A stretch of DNA of 64,000 nucleotides from Cucumis sativus (GCF_000004075.3 NC_026660.2:30755498-30819497), one strand, 5' to 3'; positions 11,730-25,047 are shown, counted from the stretch's first letter. The notes: generated by a model from the letters alone, not told the origin. Numbers and translations: made by a program.

Positions 11730-14700
11730 TTATTTAAGTTTAACTTGGAGGATGAGATGCACTGTTTTCTTGAAGATAGACCTTAGCTCTTCATTTGCTT
11801 CAACACCTATTCTCCTGAAATTCAGAACATGGATTTCCTTCTGGTGATTAGGAACCAAAATTACCATGGTTGGAATTTATTGTGAAGAACTAGAGGAACG
11901 CTGGAAACTAAAGATTAATATTTAGTTCGAGGAAAACAAAAAAGTGTAATAAAAATTCAATTGAATGCAAAAAGTGCGAGAAGTCTAGACATACGCCCAA
12001 TTCACAAGGTATCACTTTACCCGATTTTTGAGCCGTTTTTCCCCACTAGAATTTTGCGCTGACTTGGTTTGTTAGTGATAAAGTGTTGCTCGATCCTAAG
12101 AGAACCATTTCGAAATTCTTTCCAATCAACCAGGCGATGCTCAATTCCATAAGGAATTTCCTGAAATATGAAGCAAAGTTAATGAACCAAAAAGAATATC
12201 TTGGCCAACTCAGAAAAAAGGAAATAGTGATAATCTCCACCTGATGCACATGGTCTAATAATCGTTCCCGGACAACTTCAAGTGATATGTTCTTCATCAT
12301 TTCTTCATTCATAGTGTATGGATCTTCATCCCAAGGTCTTTTGACGGCCTAATATGGGATGGGTAAGCCAGTTAAATGCAGGTCTAAGCTGAATAAACAG
12401 AATAATTGGTGGTGACAATGACAATAAAAGATAGAAAAAGTTGATAAAGCCACCCTTAAACTATAGGGAGTCGTTACATTCAAAACCTCAAAACTTCAAT
12501 TTGATCAATCACCTTCAAAGGTTAAGCTGTTGCATTTAAGCCTCTAAATGTTGCTAAATGCACAAACCACCAATGAACATGACGATGAACTACAAGTGTT
12601 GCTAAAACAAATCCCTCCAAGTATAGAATTGTTATAATAAAAAATAAATTCTTAACATTAGTTTTCTTAAAACACAACAATAGAATTGAACAAATAGGAA
12701 GCATGCCTGTTACTAAAGTGCATGACCATTAAAAGAATTAATTTTCAAATTTTAAAACTATAATTCAACTTAGTTCAAGCACAGGTGAGTTGAAGACCAT
12801 TTGGAATATTCATTTATCAGGTGGAGAATCCTCGTTAGGTATATTTGCCTGAATAATAGCAGTGAACAAATAGGAAACATGCCTGTTCCGTTAAATATTT
12901 TGAAAGATCTTTTACTCCAGCTCCCTTTAGCCCTGAGATCATGAAGTACCTATACAAAGTTTGTTCTCTCAGTGAAAACGAATGTTCAAGAGCCTCTAAG
13001 CGAGTCAACTATCTGAAACAAGAACCAGCAATACCTTTCGTATCCAGGAAGATCTTTAAATTGTTCTGCAACTGTTAACAAGTCTTTTTTGTTTTCGACT
13101 AAATCAACTTTGTTCATACACAATACACGCTTCTGTTTTGGGTGTGGGGATGCTCCCATTCGTTTGATCAATCCTACCACCCTCGAATCAGGCCTAAACA
13201 AAGTCCAAGAGTCAACTGCTAAACCATCAGGGTTGACCACAATACTAGCATAATGGAGCTGGAATCAACTCAAAGTATAACAAAAGAGAAGTTTTGAAAA
13301 AAAGAAAATTTCTGGTGTAATTCTAAAATTTCTAAACCATTCAAGGAAAAACTAGGAAAAATTGTAAAGCTTGTGGTTACTAAGTTTCATATTTGAGAAC
13401 CCTATATTCTATAATGAGACAGAAGAAATTACTACTAACCTTGCAAGATGTCTATGAACGTCAAAAATAACTATCAACACATCATAAAGTTCAACTGAAC
13501 TCCAAGCACTTTGCACACGAGCTTTCATATCTTTATGAGGGAATCCCTTGCTCTTTAACATTAGCCCTGGTGTATCGAAGAAACACTGAATTGGCATAAT
13601 AAATCAGAAAAAGCCCAAATTAACTACCTCTGTAGTCTGTAGCAATAACAAAAAGAAAGAACACAGTGACGAATCTCTTCAAGATGCATAATATGAGATT
13701 TTACATATCGTTCTCTCTTTCACAATAATATTTAGTTTCTAAAGGAGCCATTATATGGAAAACTAAATCAAATTAAATTAAACGAACACCTTCAACATTC
13801 CTATGGTCAAACCAATAAATCTCCAACAAACATTCAATCCTACTAAAATTACTTGAATTCTTCTCACAGTAATATCACTGCCCTAAATCTCTGATAGACG
13901 ACACAGCTATAGCTTTTATGTACCAAATCATGTTCATACAGGCAAATGCATTCTATTTGAAAAGGAGACACACTTCAGCTTTTATGCTCCATCCCAAAAA
14001 CAACGGAAGATTAACAACTTCTCCAATGAATTAATGTGAAAAAACTAGGATGACTACGAAAAACTGAGAAACAACTCCAACTAGAAGCACTAGGTAAAGA
14101 GTAGCAACACCACTTGTAATTGAATAGTTACAGATAAATAAAAATATGATACATACAATTTGGGTATTTCCTTTAGTCATTGTTCCTAGGACTTCGTGAG
14201 TAGTGGTATTTATTTTCCGTGAAACTGCCGCAACTTTAGTTCCCACCTAAACAAAAAAAAAAAAACATAACAAAATTACTATTTACAATCTCTCATGTCA
14301 TAATCAATAAAAGCTGATTGCTTCCACATAACCCCCTTCATAATAAGAAACGTTAAAACTAAATAAATGAAGAACTTATGACTAAAAGAGGCGAAGGAGG
14401 CAATTCTGCATTTTAAGGAAACGAACAACAATTCGAAGCAAGAAAGGACGAATAACAACCCAAAAATTCTCCACAAATCCGACGAATTTGCAACAAAGGA
14501 AGTCATATCAAACTAGAATTTGTTATAAAAGGAAAGCTAAGCATGTAAAAGAAAACACCTTCCATGCTCTAAGCAACCGTAAGTTTAAAAAATCACACGA
14601 AAATTAGCTAAGTTGTGCAGTCAAGAGGCTTGAAAGCTTAAAGAACAAACCATATAATTAGTCAGTGCGGACTTGCCCGCGTTTGGTGCGCCAACTATCC

Positions 14701-15148
14701 CAACTGCCAGAGACTTCTGGTCTTCCTCTTTCACAGTTCTCTCGCCATCCTCTTGGTCATCATCAGCAGTTTCCAAAACCGCCTCAAGGAGAGACTTGGC
14801 AAGCGCTCTCCGTCGCCTTTCCTCCTCCTCCTCCATAAGCTTGTATTTCACTCCCTCGGAATCTTTCCCAAATATCAGTTTGTCGGCTTTTGCCCTATAT
14901 TTCTTATCCCAACCAGAGTCAGGCTCGGTTTTAGTAGTTGAATCCATGGTTGGAATGTCGAACTGCGAACTATCAAATACAGAATCGGGGGCATTTTCAG
15001 TGTCGGAGAGAGTAGGGTTGTGATTGGAATCATCTTGCTCAGGTTGAGCAGAGTAATATCGAGGGGGAAAGATTGGATTCGTGAGGAAAGGCCGGTGGGA
15101 TTTAGGAGGAATGGTGGTGGCTATTCTCAGAGCCCTTAAAGCCTTCAT
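11730..15148 (-). CDS. ERG: Era-like GTPase of organelles (GTP-binding protein ERG)
   Basis: Eight exons give about 430 residues: 15148-14651, 14246-14157, 13585-13440, 13193-13035, 12949-12883, 12348-12241, 12160-12021 and 11814-11730. The N-terminus is basic and Ser/Pro-rich, as in an organelle presequence, and is followed by an acidic, charged linker. The G domain has G1 GAPNAGKS (about 153-160), G3 DTPG (200-203), G4 NKVD (272-275) and G5 SGLKG. The C-terminus has a KH-type RNA-binding segment with the loop VGKNGSKIG. Family knowledge: Era GTPases bind the 3' end of small-subunit rRNA and help assemble the small ribosomal subunit; plant ERG is mitochondrial or plastid and needed for seed development. 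The intron after exon 5 has a GC donor (CAG/GCATGT); the reading frame across it is exact. Confidence 0.92.
12685..12890. repeat. Dispersed direct repeat in ERG intron 5 covering the GC splice donor
   Basis: The plus-strand string gaacaaatagga(a/g)..catgcctgtt occurs at about 12687-12713 and again at about 12863-12887. The second copy spans the GC donor of the intron (exon 5 ends at 12883 on the minus strand); the first lies inside the intron about 175 bases downstream in transcription. The copies differ at only a few positions. Confidence 0.75.
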
Positions 15149-16485
15149 CTCAAATTCTCATTCAAAGCATCAATGAAAGAAGGAAGATATGAAGTGAAGA
15201 AGTGAAGAAGCGAAGTAGAGGTTTTGGGTCTCTGCTCACTGCCGTCGGGGTTTTTGGGGTTTACAAAGCTCACTCCTGTGCTTAAAGGCTATTACTCAAT
15301 CAGCGATCCTTTCAATATCAATTTCACTTTTGACCCTAACCTTATAATCCTTCTGAGTTATAATCCATTTTAGCCCTAAATTTTGTAATTTCATCAAATT
15401 CCACTTTTAACTTACATAAACAATTTTTTTTTTTAGAAAAAAGGAAAAGATAAATGTTGCTAACCTTTTTGTATAGTGCAACCTAATCCTTATAATACAA
15501 TTTTGCTCTTTATTCAAATTTTATTTTGAAAATTTTCTGTTTTTTTTTTCTTTTGTTGAAATTTATAGATTTTGATGAATCTTCAATCAAACCTATTTTT
15601 ATGCCATATGTTTCTATTATTGTTACGAATGATAATTAGGGAAACATTATTTAGGGTCAAGTAGTTTTTTTTCTTTTTACATTATCTTATTGTCTGAATA
15701 ATTAGAATTTCTAGAAACAAAGAAAAGAAAATCTAAAATATACTTTTGGCAAGTTTTAAGAACATCAATATTTTTCATTGAAAGATATTTCCCAGACCTT
15801 AGTTTAGAGAAGAAAGGATGGTGATGACATGAGTACAGGTACTGTGAAACCTAAAACTCACTCTAATCAAATTTTACAATGAAGTTTGTGATCAAATTAT
15901 AGAAAAGGAATGCAATACAATTACATGACTCTTGACTTTAAAATTAGAGGCTATGATATAAAACTTAGGCAACAATCTTATTTAGGAAGATGGTGAGGGA
16001 GGTTGACAAGAAGATTGATTCAACAGACTAAAAGTTATACTTTAATCAATTTTAATTTCGTTTGAAGATAGAACTTTATATAACAAACTGCAGAACATGT
16101 TTCCAAGGGCAGAAAGGAATAGAGAACCAACAAAATATAAATCTTCCTCTAACATTAGACACTAGTAGGGTTTTCTTGTGAAAACGGGTGAATAAAATTG
16201 ATACAAAGAGGGAAAAGAAGATAGAAAAGAAGGCACCCTGCTCTCATTTAAATCGCCTAGAGATAATTGACAACATAAACATGAAAAAGAAAACTCTGTC
16301 CTCTCCTATCCAATTTATGGCAATGAATTCAATGTAGATGTTTTCAGTTAATCTGTGAAGAAAATATGTTCCCAACACATTGCCTGCTGACTGACTTACA
16401 AATGTCATAGCTTCTTCTGGAACCTACAGCAGCCAACCAACCACCTATTTGGAAGAGCTTCATGAAACTGTCATCGTGGCTTGAA
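15149..16485. other. Spacer between ERG start and SUF4 stop
   Basis: Holds the ERG promoter and leader (about 15149-15300, GC-richer, with a GAAGTGAAGAAGTGAAGAAG-like repeat at about 15192-15212) and the 3' flank of the SUF4-like gene. Between them is AT-rich sequence with several T runs. No coding exon is seen. Confidence 0.5.
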
Positions 16486-19400
16486 CTAAAATGGCATTCG
16501 GCCAGCAAGCCTGCTTTCCAAGATTCGTTTGTCTATGGCTGCATCAATTGAACTCATCTGAAACAAGAATACAACACAAAAATGATTAGACAGAAATTAT
16601 AGAAATGATGCCATCGCCAAATCATATGGTTGAGTCCTATGCAAGAGGTGCCAAACTTTGCAAAAGAGGCTGACCTGGTCAAAGTCGTATTCACTGATCG
16701 ATCATAAAATAAATTGTAATGATGCTACGAATGAGCAAAAATCTGTAGGGTATAATCTTGTTCCACCCAAATCCCCACACTTTGGCATCAAGCATAGGGA
16801 GAGTGAATCACATATAATAGATTGCAAAACCAAAAGGAAGAATTGAATATACTACTTTCTTAATCATATTGTTGCAATAGGTAGAAATTTCTTACAGCAA
16901 GATTTGGAAAGGTTTTATACACACACTGTAAGTGGGATAACATAAATACCTACTTGAGCCTTTTGATGCCCACAAGATTTGGTGGTATGGCGTGCAAACT
17001 GGAAAATGTCAGTTAAAAGAAAACAGCATTTACATTTGATGATGAATTTCAAGGCAAAAAGTGAGTTCAGGCTCAAGGTTCTTAGAAAAATACATTATAT
17101 AAATTGTAAATGAATTAAAAGTCAGATTCGTTCGCATCCTACATTTCCAATTGTATATCACAAAGAATCCAAAATCAGAAACATGTATAGCCTACCGCAC
17201 GTGGTATTTAAGTTGTAGTATAACTTACCTGGCTAGTTTCATCATGCACCTGATACTTAGTTAAGGACATTCTTCTCTCCTCCTGCACATGTTTATCATA
17301 AGAAAGTGAAAATATGTTGGAAATATCAAAGATAAATCATGGTAAATAAGCGCACCAGAAAACTTACCATAGACATTGCCTCATCATCCCAAACCAAATA
17401 TACTTCATTTGTTGATGGTTGAGTAGGAGCTTTATTTGCAATTACAGGAGGTGGTCCGATAGAAGGACCACCTGTATTTGGTCCCGAAGCATAGGAGTGT
17501 GAATTGCTTAATATTCCACCTACAGCATCAAATGGAGTTACATAACCTGTTAAGTAAATTTTATATATACATACACACATATAATAATAATAATAATAAT
17601 AATAATTTTTTTTAAAAAAAATTCTACTTCAAGACAAAGACAAGTTCTAACAAATGGATTTGGGAGTCACAATTTTAATAATTCCTCAGATTATAAGTTT
17701 TTTGGAAATTGCAAAGATTTATCTCTTAGAATAGAGAAAGAAGAAAAGGCTATTCCCATAAATGTTGGATGGGCATTGGTCACTTTCATACACAATTTGA
17801 AGGTTCAGTCCGATAATGGCTCTATTAACTTTCTAAATTTTGTGCAAGAGTTTGTAACAGAAACTACAGTAACAGATGCATAGATTGTAGTCTCAATTGA
17901 AATTAGTAGTGGAAGTGGCAAACATGCTCGAATATATAAGATTTAAGATTAGTTGTTTAAGCAAAAGCCAAACTTCAATTATCAACAAACATGAATATAA
18001 GGGACTGCATAAAGTAATTAATTGAACCTGGAATGTTTGCAACTTGATTTCCAATTGTAGAAAAGTTGGTACCGAGATGTGTCACTGAGCCCTTTATATC
18101 TGCTGCCGAGGTCAAAGGAATGCTTGCTGAAAGTGTAGATGAAGAAAAAGGAGAGCTTTGGGTAGGTCCATGGCTATTACTAACAACAGGGAACAACGGT
18201 TGAGATACAGAAGCTGTAGGTGTAGTTGAAGTCAATCCAGGAGGCGTTATCTGTAAAGGCTGGAGCATAGGAGTTGATGATACTGGAAGTGGAGGCCTTG
18301 CAGTCTGCACAGGAAATAGGGGCTGCTGAGCATAGCCCAATTGGACAGGAGGAGGAATTGAAACAGCTGAATTTGGGGGGAACCAAGGTTGGGGACGCGG
18401 TGGAACAGGCCAGGCAGTAGGCTGTGCTTGTCCAGTTGAAGGATAACTAAAGTCACATCGTAATTGATAAAAATTAGTAGAGGTTTGCTCTACATATTAC
18501 TGAAGATAACACAATAAGATGCAAAAACTTCACGTGAAGCAGTAATAGTGAATGGAAGAGAAAAATGCAGGTAGATACTTACATAGGTTGCATTGAAGCT
18601 AAACCAGGCTGAGGAGGGTACATTATACCCAGCGATCCGGGCACCACACCTCCAACCATCTGAGTTGATGGCATCTCCACTTTGGCCACCTTTGACAAGG
18701 ACTCTTCTTCTACAAGAGAGACAATAATTTCTTAGTTGTACCACTTTCTCCAACACCACTCGCAATAAGAAACAACACAAAAAAATGGCATTCATCAGTG
18801 AGCAGTATAAAGGCTCAGGGAGAGTGGAAAAGAAATCAACTCCTTCAATATAAGAGAGTAGAAAAGTTTGAAGAACAGCAAAAATAAGCATACCGCATCC
18901 CCCTCATAATTTTCTTTTCTTAAAAAAAGATCCAACAATATTAGATTTTTTAGGATCAATCAATAGCTAAGCTTGACAAGCATATTGGACAATAAAGAAT
19001 ATTTATAATTAAGCATGACAAGCATCAAGTTTTGTGGCAAGTTGGCTTTGTGGTCGTTTGGAGTCATCGGCTTAAAAGGAATAACAAAATTTTATGGGAG
19101 CTTGTAGAGAGCTTGTAAGGAGGTCCGGTCATTAGCTAGGTTTACTGCCTCAATCTAAGCATCAGTCTCCAAGAATTTTCCCACTTTAATTACCTATTAG
19201 GTCTAATGGGTCCACCTATTCACCCTCCCTTATCACACTAACTAGAACAAGCTCCTTCATCATAAAATAGGGTTCTCAACTCAAGTTCTATTGTCTCATG
19301 CCTTGCATTTCTGAACAACAACTAATTCAAATGGCAGACACAAACATCCTCAGATCTTATTGGATGACATGCAAGAAAAATTCCTCTTCTAAAAACAAAG

Positions 19401-21073
19401 CGTTATATTTCCTAACCTACAGGCTACAACAGCTAGTCTAGTCTCCATGGACACTCTGACTTAACCAATAGTCACGATAGACAATCAGATCTGTGTTATG
19501 GTTAGTTTCCATGGGTAGATTTGAATGTATCATTATCCTAAGAACCCAATACAAATACATTTCTACTCCTTGGCCCTTGAACAGTACATGTCATGTAGAA
19601 ACTTTGAAGATTGTCACCTATTCAAAAATTAACATAGCCATGGCTCAATTTGCTACCAACTGAACATAGATGCAGGTCCCTTCCAACTAACTTCCTGACA
19701 TAAGGTCATATGATCAATCTGTTTCAACTTTTACACATAACTTCCGGAAAGAACCTTTTGTTGGTGGCCTGGGCAGGTTGATAATTTCCAGTTTCTTTGG
19801 TGGGCACTACTCCTTTGTACATTCCATCTTATCAATCATTTCCAAGTCCAAAAAAATCAAATATAAATTATTTTCAGTAATTAATAATAAAACGCACGCA
19901 GACTGATCCAATCAGAAAAAGAAACTCCAAGATACTATGATCTGGGTGGAGGTGGGACAAATTAACGTTTTTACTGAACTTCCAAGTTAAAGGTTGTCCC
20001 CCATTAGACAAGAAATGAGAATAAGAGGCAGTTTGGAAAATAGAAAGAATATAAGTTCTTTGTAATTATAGGAGAGTTATCCTCGCCTAAACACAAGCAT
20101 AACATACCCATAAACTCGTAGTCTTCTTATATGTCTATTTGCACATATGTATATGCATGCATGAAAGAGTTTGAGAGGAAGAAGAATAACAGATAATAAG
20201 TAGAGATAAAAATAAAGACAGAGCATGGATAAGTTATACAGATTCCTTACCCTCCTCTCCATAGTGTGCTGCCAACACATCAGGAGGAATTCCTTGCATT
20301 CCATAGATTTCAATATCTGTTGCTTCTCTGCCTGGTTTTGCATTAGGAACTCTATCACGAAAATACCACCAACAATAGAAACGTTAGAATATAAACGTGA
20401 CCAGTACAAAAAGCACCATTTAAGAATCAAAAGTTAACTAATTAATAGGAAAGTGTTTGAACATAGAAAAATTAAGAGCTCCATTGAGAGAACGGGCAAT
20501 TCTACCTAGCATATCTTTCAATATCTCAATATCTTTTCATAATCTTAGAACCCAGCATGTGGAAATCTATGAAATGAAGAAAAGTGGACTCTACGAAATT
20601 AATTCCTACGACAGTGAGCAGTTTATAATCCAGTCCATCGATGGAACAATTTACTGTTGGTGAACAAAAATTTCATCATTCAAACACATTAAGAAAGATA
20701 AATTAAATTATAAACCACAACCGGTCGTAAAATAAGTGGGTTGAGCAAAACAGTATACCCTCGATTCCTCGAATCTTTGCACTCAATAAAGCAAAAAAAA
20801 AAAAAAAAAAAAAAAAGAAGTTGATTGTAGACTTGTAGTTGAGGAGAGAAAGGAAGAGCGAGGGAAAGAGTTGACATACTTGGTGACTGACTCTTTGTGG
20901 ACCTGAAGAACGTGGATGACCATACCGCCGGCAGTAGAAAGCTTCTTGTGACAGACATGGCATTTGAAGTGTTTAGCCTTCTGATGCTGAACCAATATCT
21001 TCTCGTCATCGAATTCTCTATCGCAATAGTAGCACCATACCTTAGACGAAACTCTCTTCTTCTTCTTCCCCAT
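16486..21073 (-). CDS. SUF4: SUF4/BuGZ-like C2H2 zinc-finger protein
   Basis: Seven exons give about 381 residues: 21073-20880, 20351-20251, 18709-18583, 18446-18028, 17546-17368, 17282-17229 and 16557-16486. The lysine-rich start MGKKKKR is followed by two C2H2-like fingers (C14, C17, H30, H35; C38, C41, H54, H59). Next comes the conserved [20 protein letters not shown] segment, then a long Pro/Ser/Thr/Gln-rich low-complexity region, and a C-terminal tail with [33 protein letters not shown]. Family knowledge: Arabidopsis SUF4 (367 residues) is a nuclear DNA-binding partner of FRIGIDA that activates FLC; the animal relative BuGZ/ZNF207 works at spindles and in splicing. Whether a vernalisation role applies in this species is unknown. 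A possible 45-nt cassette exon lies before the last exon. Confidence 0.9.
16954..16998 (-). other. Candidate 45-nt in-frame cassette exon of the SUF4-like gene
   Basis: On the minus strand a TTTTCCAG acceptor-like string precedes and a CAA/GTAGGT donor follows this 45-base segment. It sits between exon 6 (ends 17229) and the last exon (starts 16557) and would add 15 residues ([15 protein letters not shown]) without shifting the frame. Known SUF4 proteins as I remember them join the flanking exons directly, so this would be an alternative or chance exon. Confidence 0.35.
17579..17605. repeat. (ATA)n microsatellite in SUF4 intron
   Basis: About nine uninterrupted ATA/TAA units, followed by a T run and an A run, just outside exon 5 of the SUF4-like gene. 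Confidence 0.95.
20793..20816. repeat. Poly(A) run of 24 in SUF4 intron 1
   Basis: An uninterrupted A tract on the plus strand. On the transcribed strand it is a T run about 65 bases downstream of the exon 1 donor (20880), and could act as a U-rich intronic splicing enhancer. Confidence 0.9.
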
Positions 21074-22907
21074 AACGAGAACACAAACCGTAGCGCTCTC
21101 AATTCAAATCCCGAAACCAATAGAGTGGTTACCAAGGCACAGGATTATGGGGGGAAAAAAACAAGAACCGGAGAGAATGAAACGAGCAGAGATCACGAAG
21201 ATTTAGGGTTTTGTTCGTGGCGTTCTCCTATCTGGAAAGGGAAGGGGGGTTTCGTTTGTCTCACGCCGATCTCTGATTTTACCCGCTTCCTCCAATTTTC
21301 GATTTTTCACTTTCTAATTTTCTTCCCCTTCTAAATGCATAGTTGTTTATATTTATATTGTTTATACTATACCCTATACGTATTAGTTAGGTTTTACAAT
21401 TTCCCTTTTTTTTCTCTATTTAATTCTATATTTTCTTTTTCTTCCTCTGTAATAAATTATTGGTATATCCATAACCTTTAAAATTATAAATGAAAATATA
21501 TTTTTCTGTTTAGAAAAATGATATTTCAATTTTAAACTTTTAAGTTCAATATCTATAAATTAATTAAATAAAACATGTATATAGTTTCACCCATTATTTC
21601 TTTTATTACTTTATATTTTATTTTTTTAAAAAAAATTAAGAATGCAGAAGGATACAATCTCATACTAACATTCCACTTTTTCATAAAATAGAAAAAAATT
21701 GTTTAGATATGGATTTAGTATGACGTGATTTAAGAGAAGTATGAACGCATACAATAAGAGACTTTCCTAATGTTTTATGGATGCTACATGCATACTACTT
21801 CGAGTAATACATCCTACATGTACATTTCATCTTCGTGCTTCTCTTATTTCCTTATAATTACAAGTGGAGAAAAAAAATCATATACCAAGTCAGTAACTTG
21901 TAATTATGTAACAAAAATGAGTGCAATTTGAAATTTTTATTTGCTTACTCAATAATTAATTATTATGTACACCTCATTATATGGGATAAAACTTAAAACC
22001 TACCAAGTCCCCATTATAATTGGGTATGCTACTAACAACAATTACAAGTTTATTGTGAACTTAGTGATGAGTTGTGTTTAATATCTAGTTCACTCTTGAT
22101 GCAAATGTAATAATGTTATACCAATTTTTTTATAAAAAAATTACAAATGCAGTTACTTGTCTAATTAGTTAACAAACCAAATAAATATACTTTCAAGATT
22201 GAAGTGCAGTTTGAGCCAAAAAAAGAAAAAGAATCATATGTTGTATCTGCGGTTTGGGGGAGAACATACTTCAATGAAAACGAGGAAAATCAATGTGAAG
22301 AAAAAAGTTAATTAAAACAGATGAATCAATAAATAGCAGGAACCTCGCAAGTGCCTTTTTGACATAGTTTGTGATGACAAAAACGATGGTTAAACTAGAC
22401 ATCTTAAAAAGATGAATTGGAAAACATTTCACGATGGTTGATGATGAACAATGATAAGCAACTTTGCTAAGATGTTAGTTTATCTCATCAATTCAAACTG
22501 CACGAAAGCCATAAAATTTACTCATGAAAGATTCAAAGCTCTTGTTCTTGCTGAAAGTATGAGTGGTGAAATGGTCTTTTCCTCGTAATATGAAAGGATT
22601 GAAACCATCCGGATTCCACAAATACAAACAATCTAAGTTTTCTTTTTAATTTTCCCAAAATGCTATACATCCCTTCACGTAATGACGGCAGAAGCGAAGA
22701 TTTCACAACACATAGTAAAGAACATCGCTAGTGGTAAAATAGGATCAAATCTAATTCGCATTTATTTTAGTGAAACAAAGCCTCCTTTCTTCCCAAGTCC
22801 CAATCGACAAGCAGGCACTCTGACCGCATATCAAACTGATTATCATAAAAAATCCTGGGAGATTAGCCTTGAGATTGTTCCTAATCAGAGCCTCCCTCTC
22901 TCATTGC
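21074..22907. other. SUF4 promoter and spacer to VMA21 3' end
   Basis: About 250 bases upstream of the SUF4 start are GC-richer and include a telo-box. From about 21340 to 22680 the DNA is strongly AT-rich with no coding exon. The open frame at 22682-22960 on the plus strand is antisense to the last VMA21 exon and looks non-coding. Confidence 0.5.
21202..21211 (-). promoter_or_regulatory. Telo-box (AAACCCTAAA) upstream of SUF4
   Basis: The plus-strand string TTTAGGGTTT is AAACCCTAAA in the direction of the gene, about 130 bases upstream of the start codon. Telo-boxes are common in plant promoters and 5' leaders of housekeeping and translation-related genes. Function here is inferred from the motif only. 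Confidence 0.5.
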
Positions 22908-24348
22908 CTATTCTTCCTTCTTATTTTGAGCTTGCGAGGGGCCATCTGCTTTCCCAGTAGACTGGTTTATGCTAGCCTTCGCCTCGGCAAGGAATGTAGG
23001 ATCCGGTTCATGTTTACTAGAAGGTTCTTTCATTGCCATTATAATATAGATAGCAATGACAACGTTGACTGATATGACAGCAAGGAATCCACTCAATAGT
23101 GTAAGAGAATGAGGGTTTAATTGTGTTGAACCTGCCCAAGAAGAGTATTTACTGAGAAGTGTAATCAAACACAAGCAAATAAAAGGGAAGAAGAAAGTAG
23201 AGGAAAAGAAAAGACGGTTATTGTCAACAAAAAGTAGAAGATCAAAACTATAAGAATGAATAAAAGGCCAATAAAAGATGACATTAATATGATAATATCC
23301 ACACAATAACAACTAATATGAAGTGATATTTTTGCTAAAAAGAAAGATTACCATCTTAAAGGAACCAATCAAAGGTAATGTGAGTGATTTGGTAATGACC
23401 AGCGGTTATGAGTAAAGAGGGTAGTGAGGAATCAAACAACTATTCTTGAGAAGTTTACATTGAGCTAGTTTAGGAAGAAACATGTGGGCCTCAAGGTTTC
23501 CAATAATACTGCTACTCGGTAGAATAAGTAGTTTAGATCGGTAACTATAAATCTTATTTGTTGGTCGGGAAGGACTCTATGACAGCTCCCTTTTCCCGCC
23601 TGACCACCTCTCACGTATTAAACACCTTTCATTCTAAATAAAGATCCTTGATTTGATTCTTTGAGGTAACTCTCCCTAGTCACCCACTCTTAGACCATCA
23701 CATACTAAACCATGCTTTTTAAGTAACACCATCTAGACAAGACAAAAATGCACTTATTGTATTGTACTTACCGGTAATTATCAGGATATAAAAAAAAAAC
23801 CTAGAAGAGGCTGGGTTCTTAAGATAAAAAGGAGGTAAATTAGTGTCAGGCCTCCAATTACAAATGCATAGAGGCGTGGTTTTGGAAAAAAAAATGCAAA
23901 TAGGAAGTCCAATTCCGAAATTTAGTGTAATATGGAGCAGGATTTTTAAGGATGCTAGGGAATGTGTGTTATGAAGGGTGCTTTTGGACAGATGATAGCT
24001 AAGTTGGCCTTTCCACCAAATCACTAACCAGTCAGTCAAGTGGGTGAGGGGGGCAGTTGATCATTCTAATGAAGGGCCAATCACACTAATTAAAAGAAAG
24101 ACCATCCGGCACCAACATAAAACTAATCTTGGATGCATAACACAAATCTCCACAAACAACCGTGCAGAATAAAAAGATGACCACCAAACGAGTGCAAAGC
24201 AACCACATAGGTGATAGTAGCTAGATTTTATGTCATATCAATAAATCTTACCAGGAATCCAATTATGGTTAAAACCATGTAACAATGTGATGGGAGTTAT
24301 CCACATAAACAGGGATGCAATAAAGAACTTCATAATGACGTTTGCCAT
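22908..24348 (-). CDS. VMA21: VMA21-like V-ATPase assembly integral membrane protein
   Basis: Two coding exons, 24348-24252 and 23131-22908, give 106 residues. Residues about 5-25 (FFIASLFMWITPITLLHGF) and about 45-65 (LLSGFLAVISVNVVIAIYII) form two membrane segments joined by a short loop, the arrangement of VMA21. The tail is hydrophilic and ends in KKEE, a dilysine-like ER-retrieval type end. Family knowledge: VMA21 is an ER chaperone for assembly of the membrane (V0) sector of the vacuolar H+-ATPase. The length fits. The start is the first ATG after an acceptor at 24375-24376, so an untranslated exon lies further upstream. Confidence 0.85.
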
Positions 24349-25026
24349 TGGTACCTCCAATTTGTCAACAATGCCTGGAAAGAGAGAGTTGTTAGATGTA
24401 CGATCAATAAAATACTAAACAAGAAGAAGAGTTTAAGTGCCTTCAAACAAATTTTTTTCAAAATAGAAAATAGAACAAATTTAGTAACAAATAAAACCCT
24501 TATGAGAAGTTCCAGGATTATCCTTGGAGGACACAATGGATTCCAGAAGATTTGAGATTAGCCATACAGCAAACAAAGAAATCCTTATGAGATCGATTTC
24601 AATTTCTCTAAATGGAAAAGGAAGGTGTAGAAAGATTTCTGCAAGTAAATGAAAGAAGAAGACAAAGAACTAAACCTAAAAAGTAGAAAAGAGATGGCTT
24701 TACTAAAGTAAGCTCTTTGTTCGGCCCTCTTCTTTATTCTTGCACATGTGGAGATTCTAAGGGCAAGTGGCAAAATAGAGTATTGTAGGTAAAATACTTT
24801 GAAGTGCGGCGTAAAGAAACATTAAATAGCATACACTATTTCAGAGAGTAATTTGCGTTTTGATTCACAATTTAACAACATAATACGAAAATCCACCCAA
24901 ATTAGATTTCATCAACTTCATTAGTATCATGTATACCACAAGAACAAGCAGTTGAATGAAAACGGAAAGACAGTAAAGCATTCAATTCAAATCATCTACG
25001 GTTGAAATAATAAAACAAAACAAAAA

Positions 25027-25047
25027 AGAAGAAGAAGAAGAAGAAGT
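25027..25047. repeat. (AGA)n microsatellite
   Basis: Seven consecutive GAA/AGA units within the VMA21 5' UTR intron. Confidence 0.95.

Noticed and set aside
14673-15023. 116-codon open frame on the plus strand
   Set aside because: Antisense to ERG exon 1; Ser-rich shadow with no family resemblance.
20897-21334. 145-codon open frame on the plus strand
   Set aside because: Antisense to exon 1 and the leader of the SUF4-like gene; no domain.
23719-24039. 106-codon open frame on the minus strand within the VMA21 intron
   Set aside because: Considered as a retroelement fragment, but I see no reverse transcriptase or integrase motif, and it lies within the intron of an intact gene.
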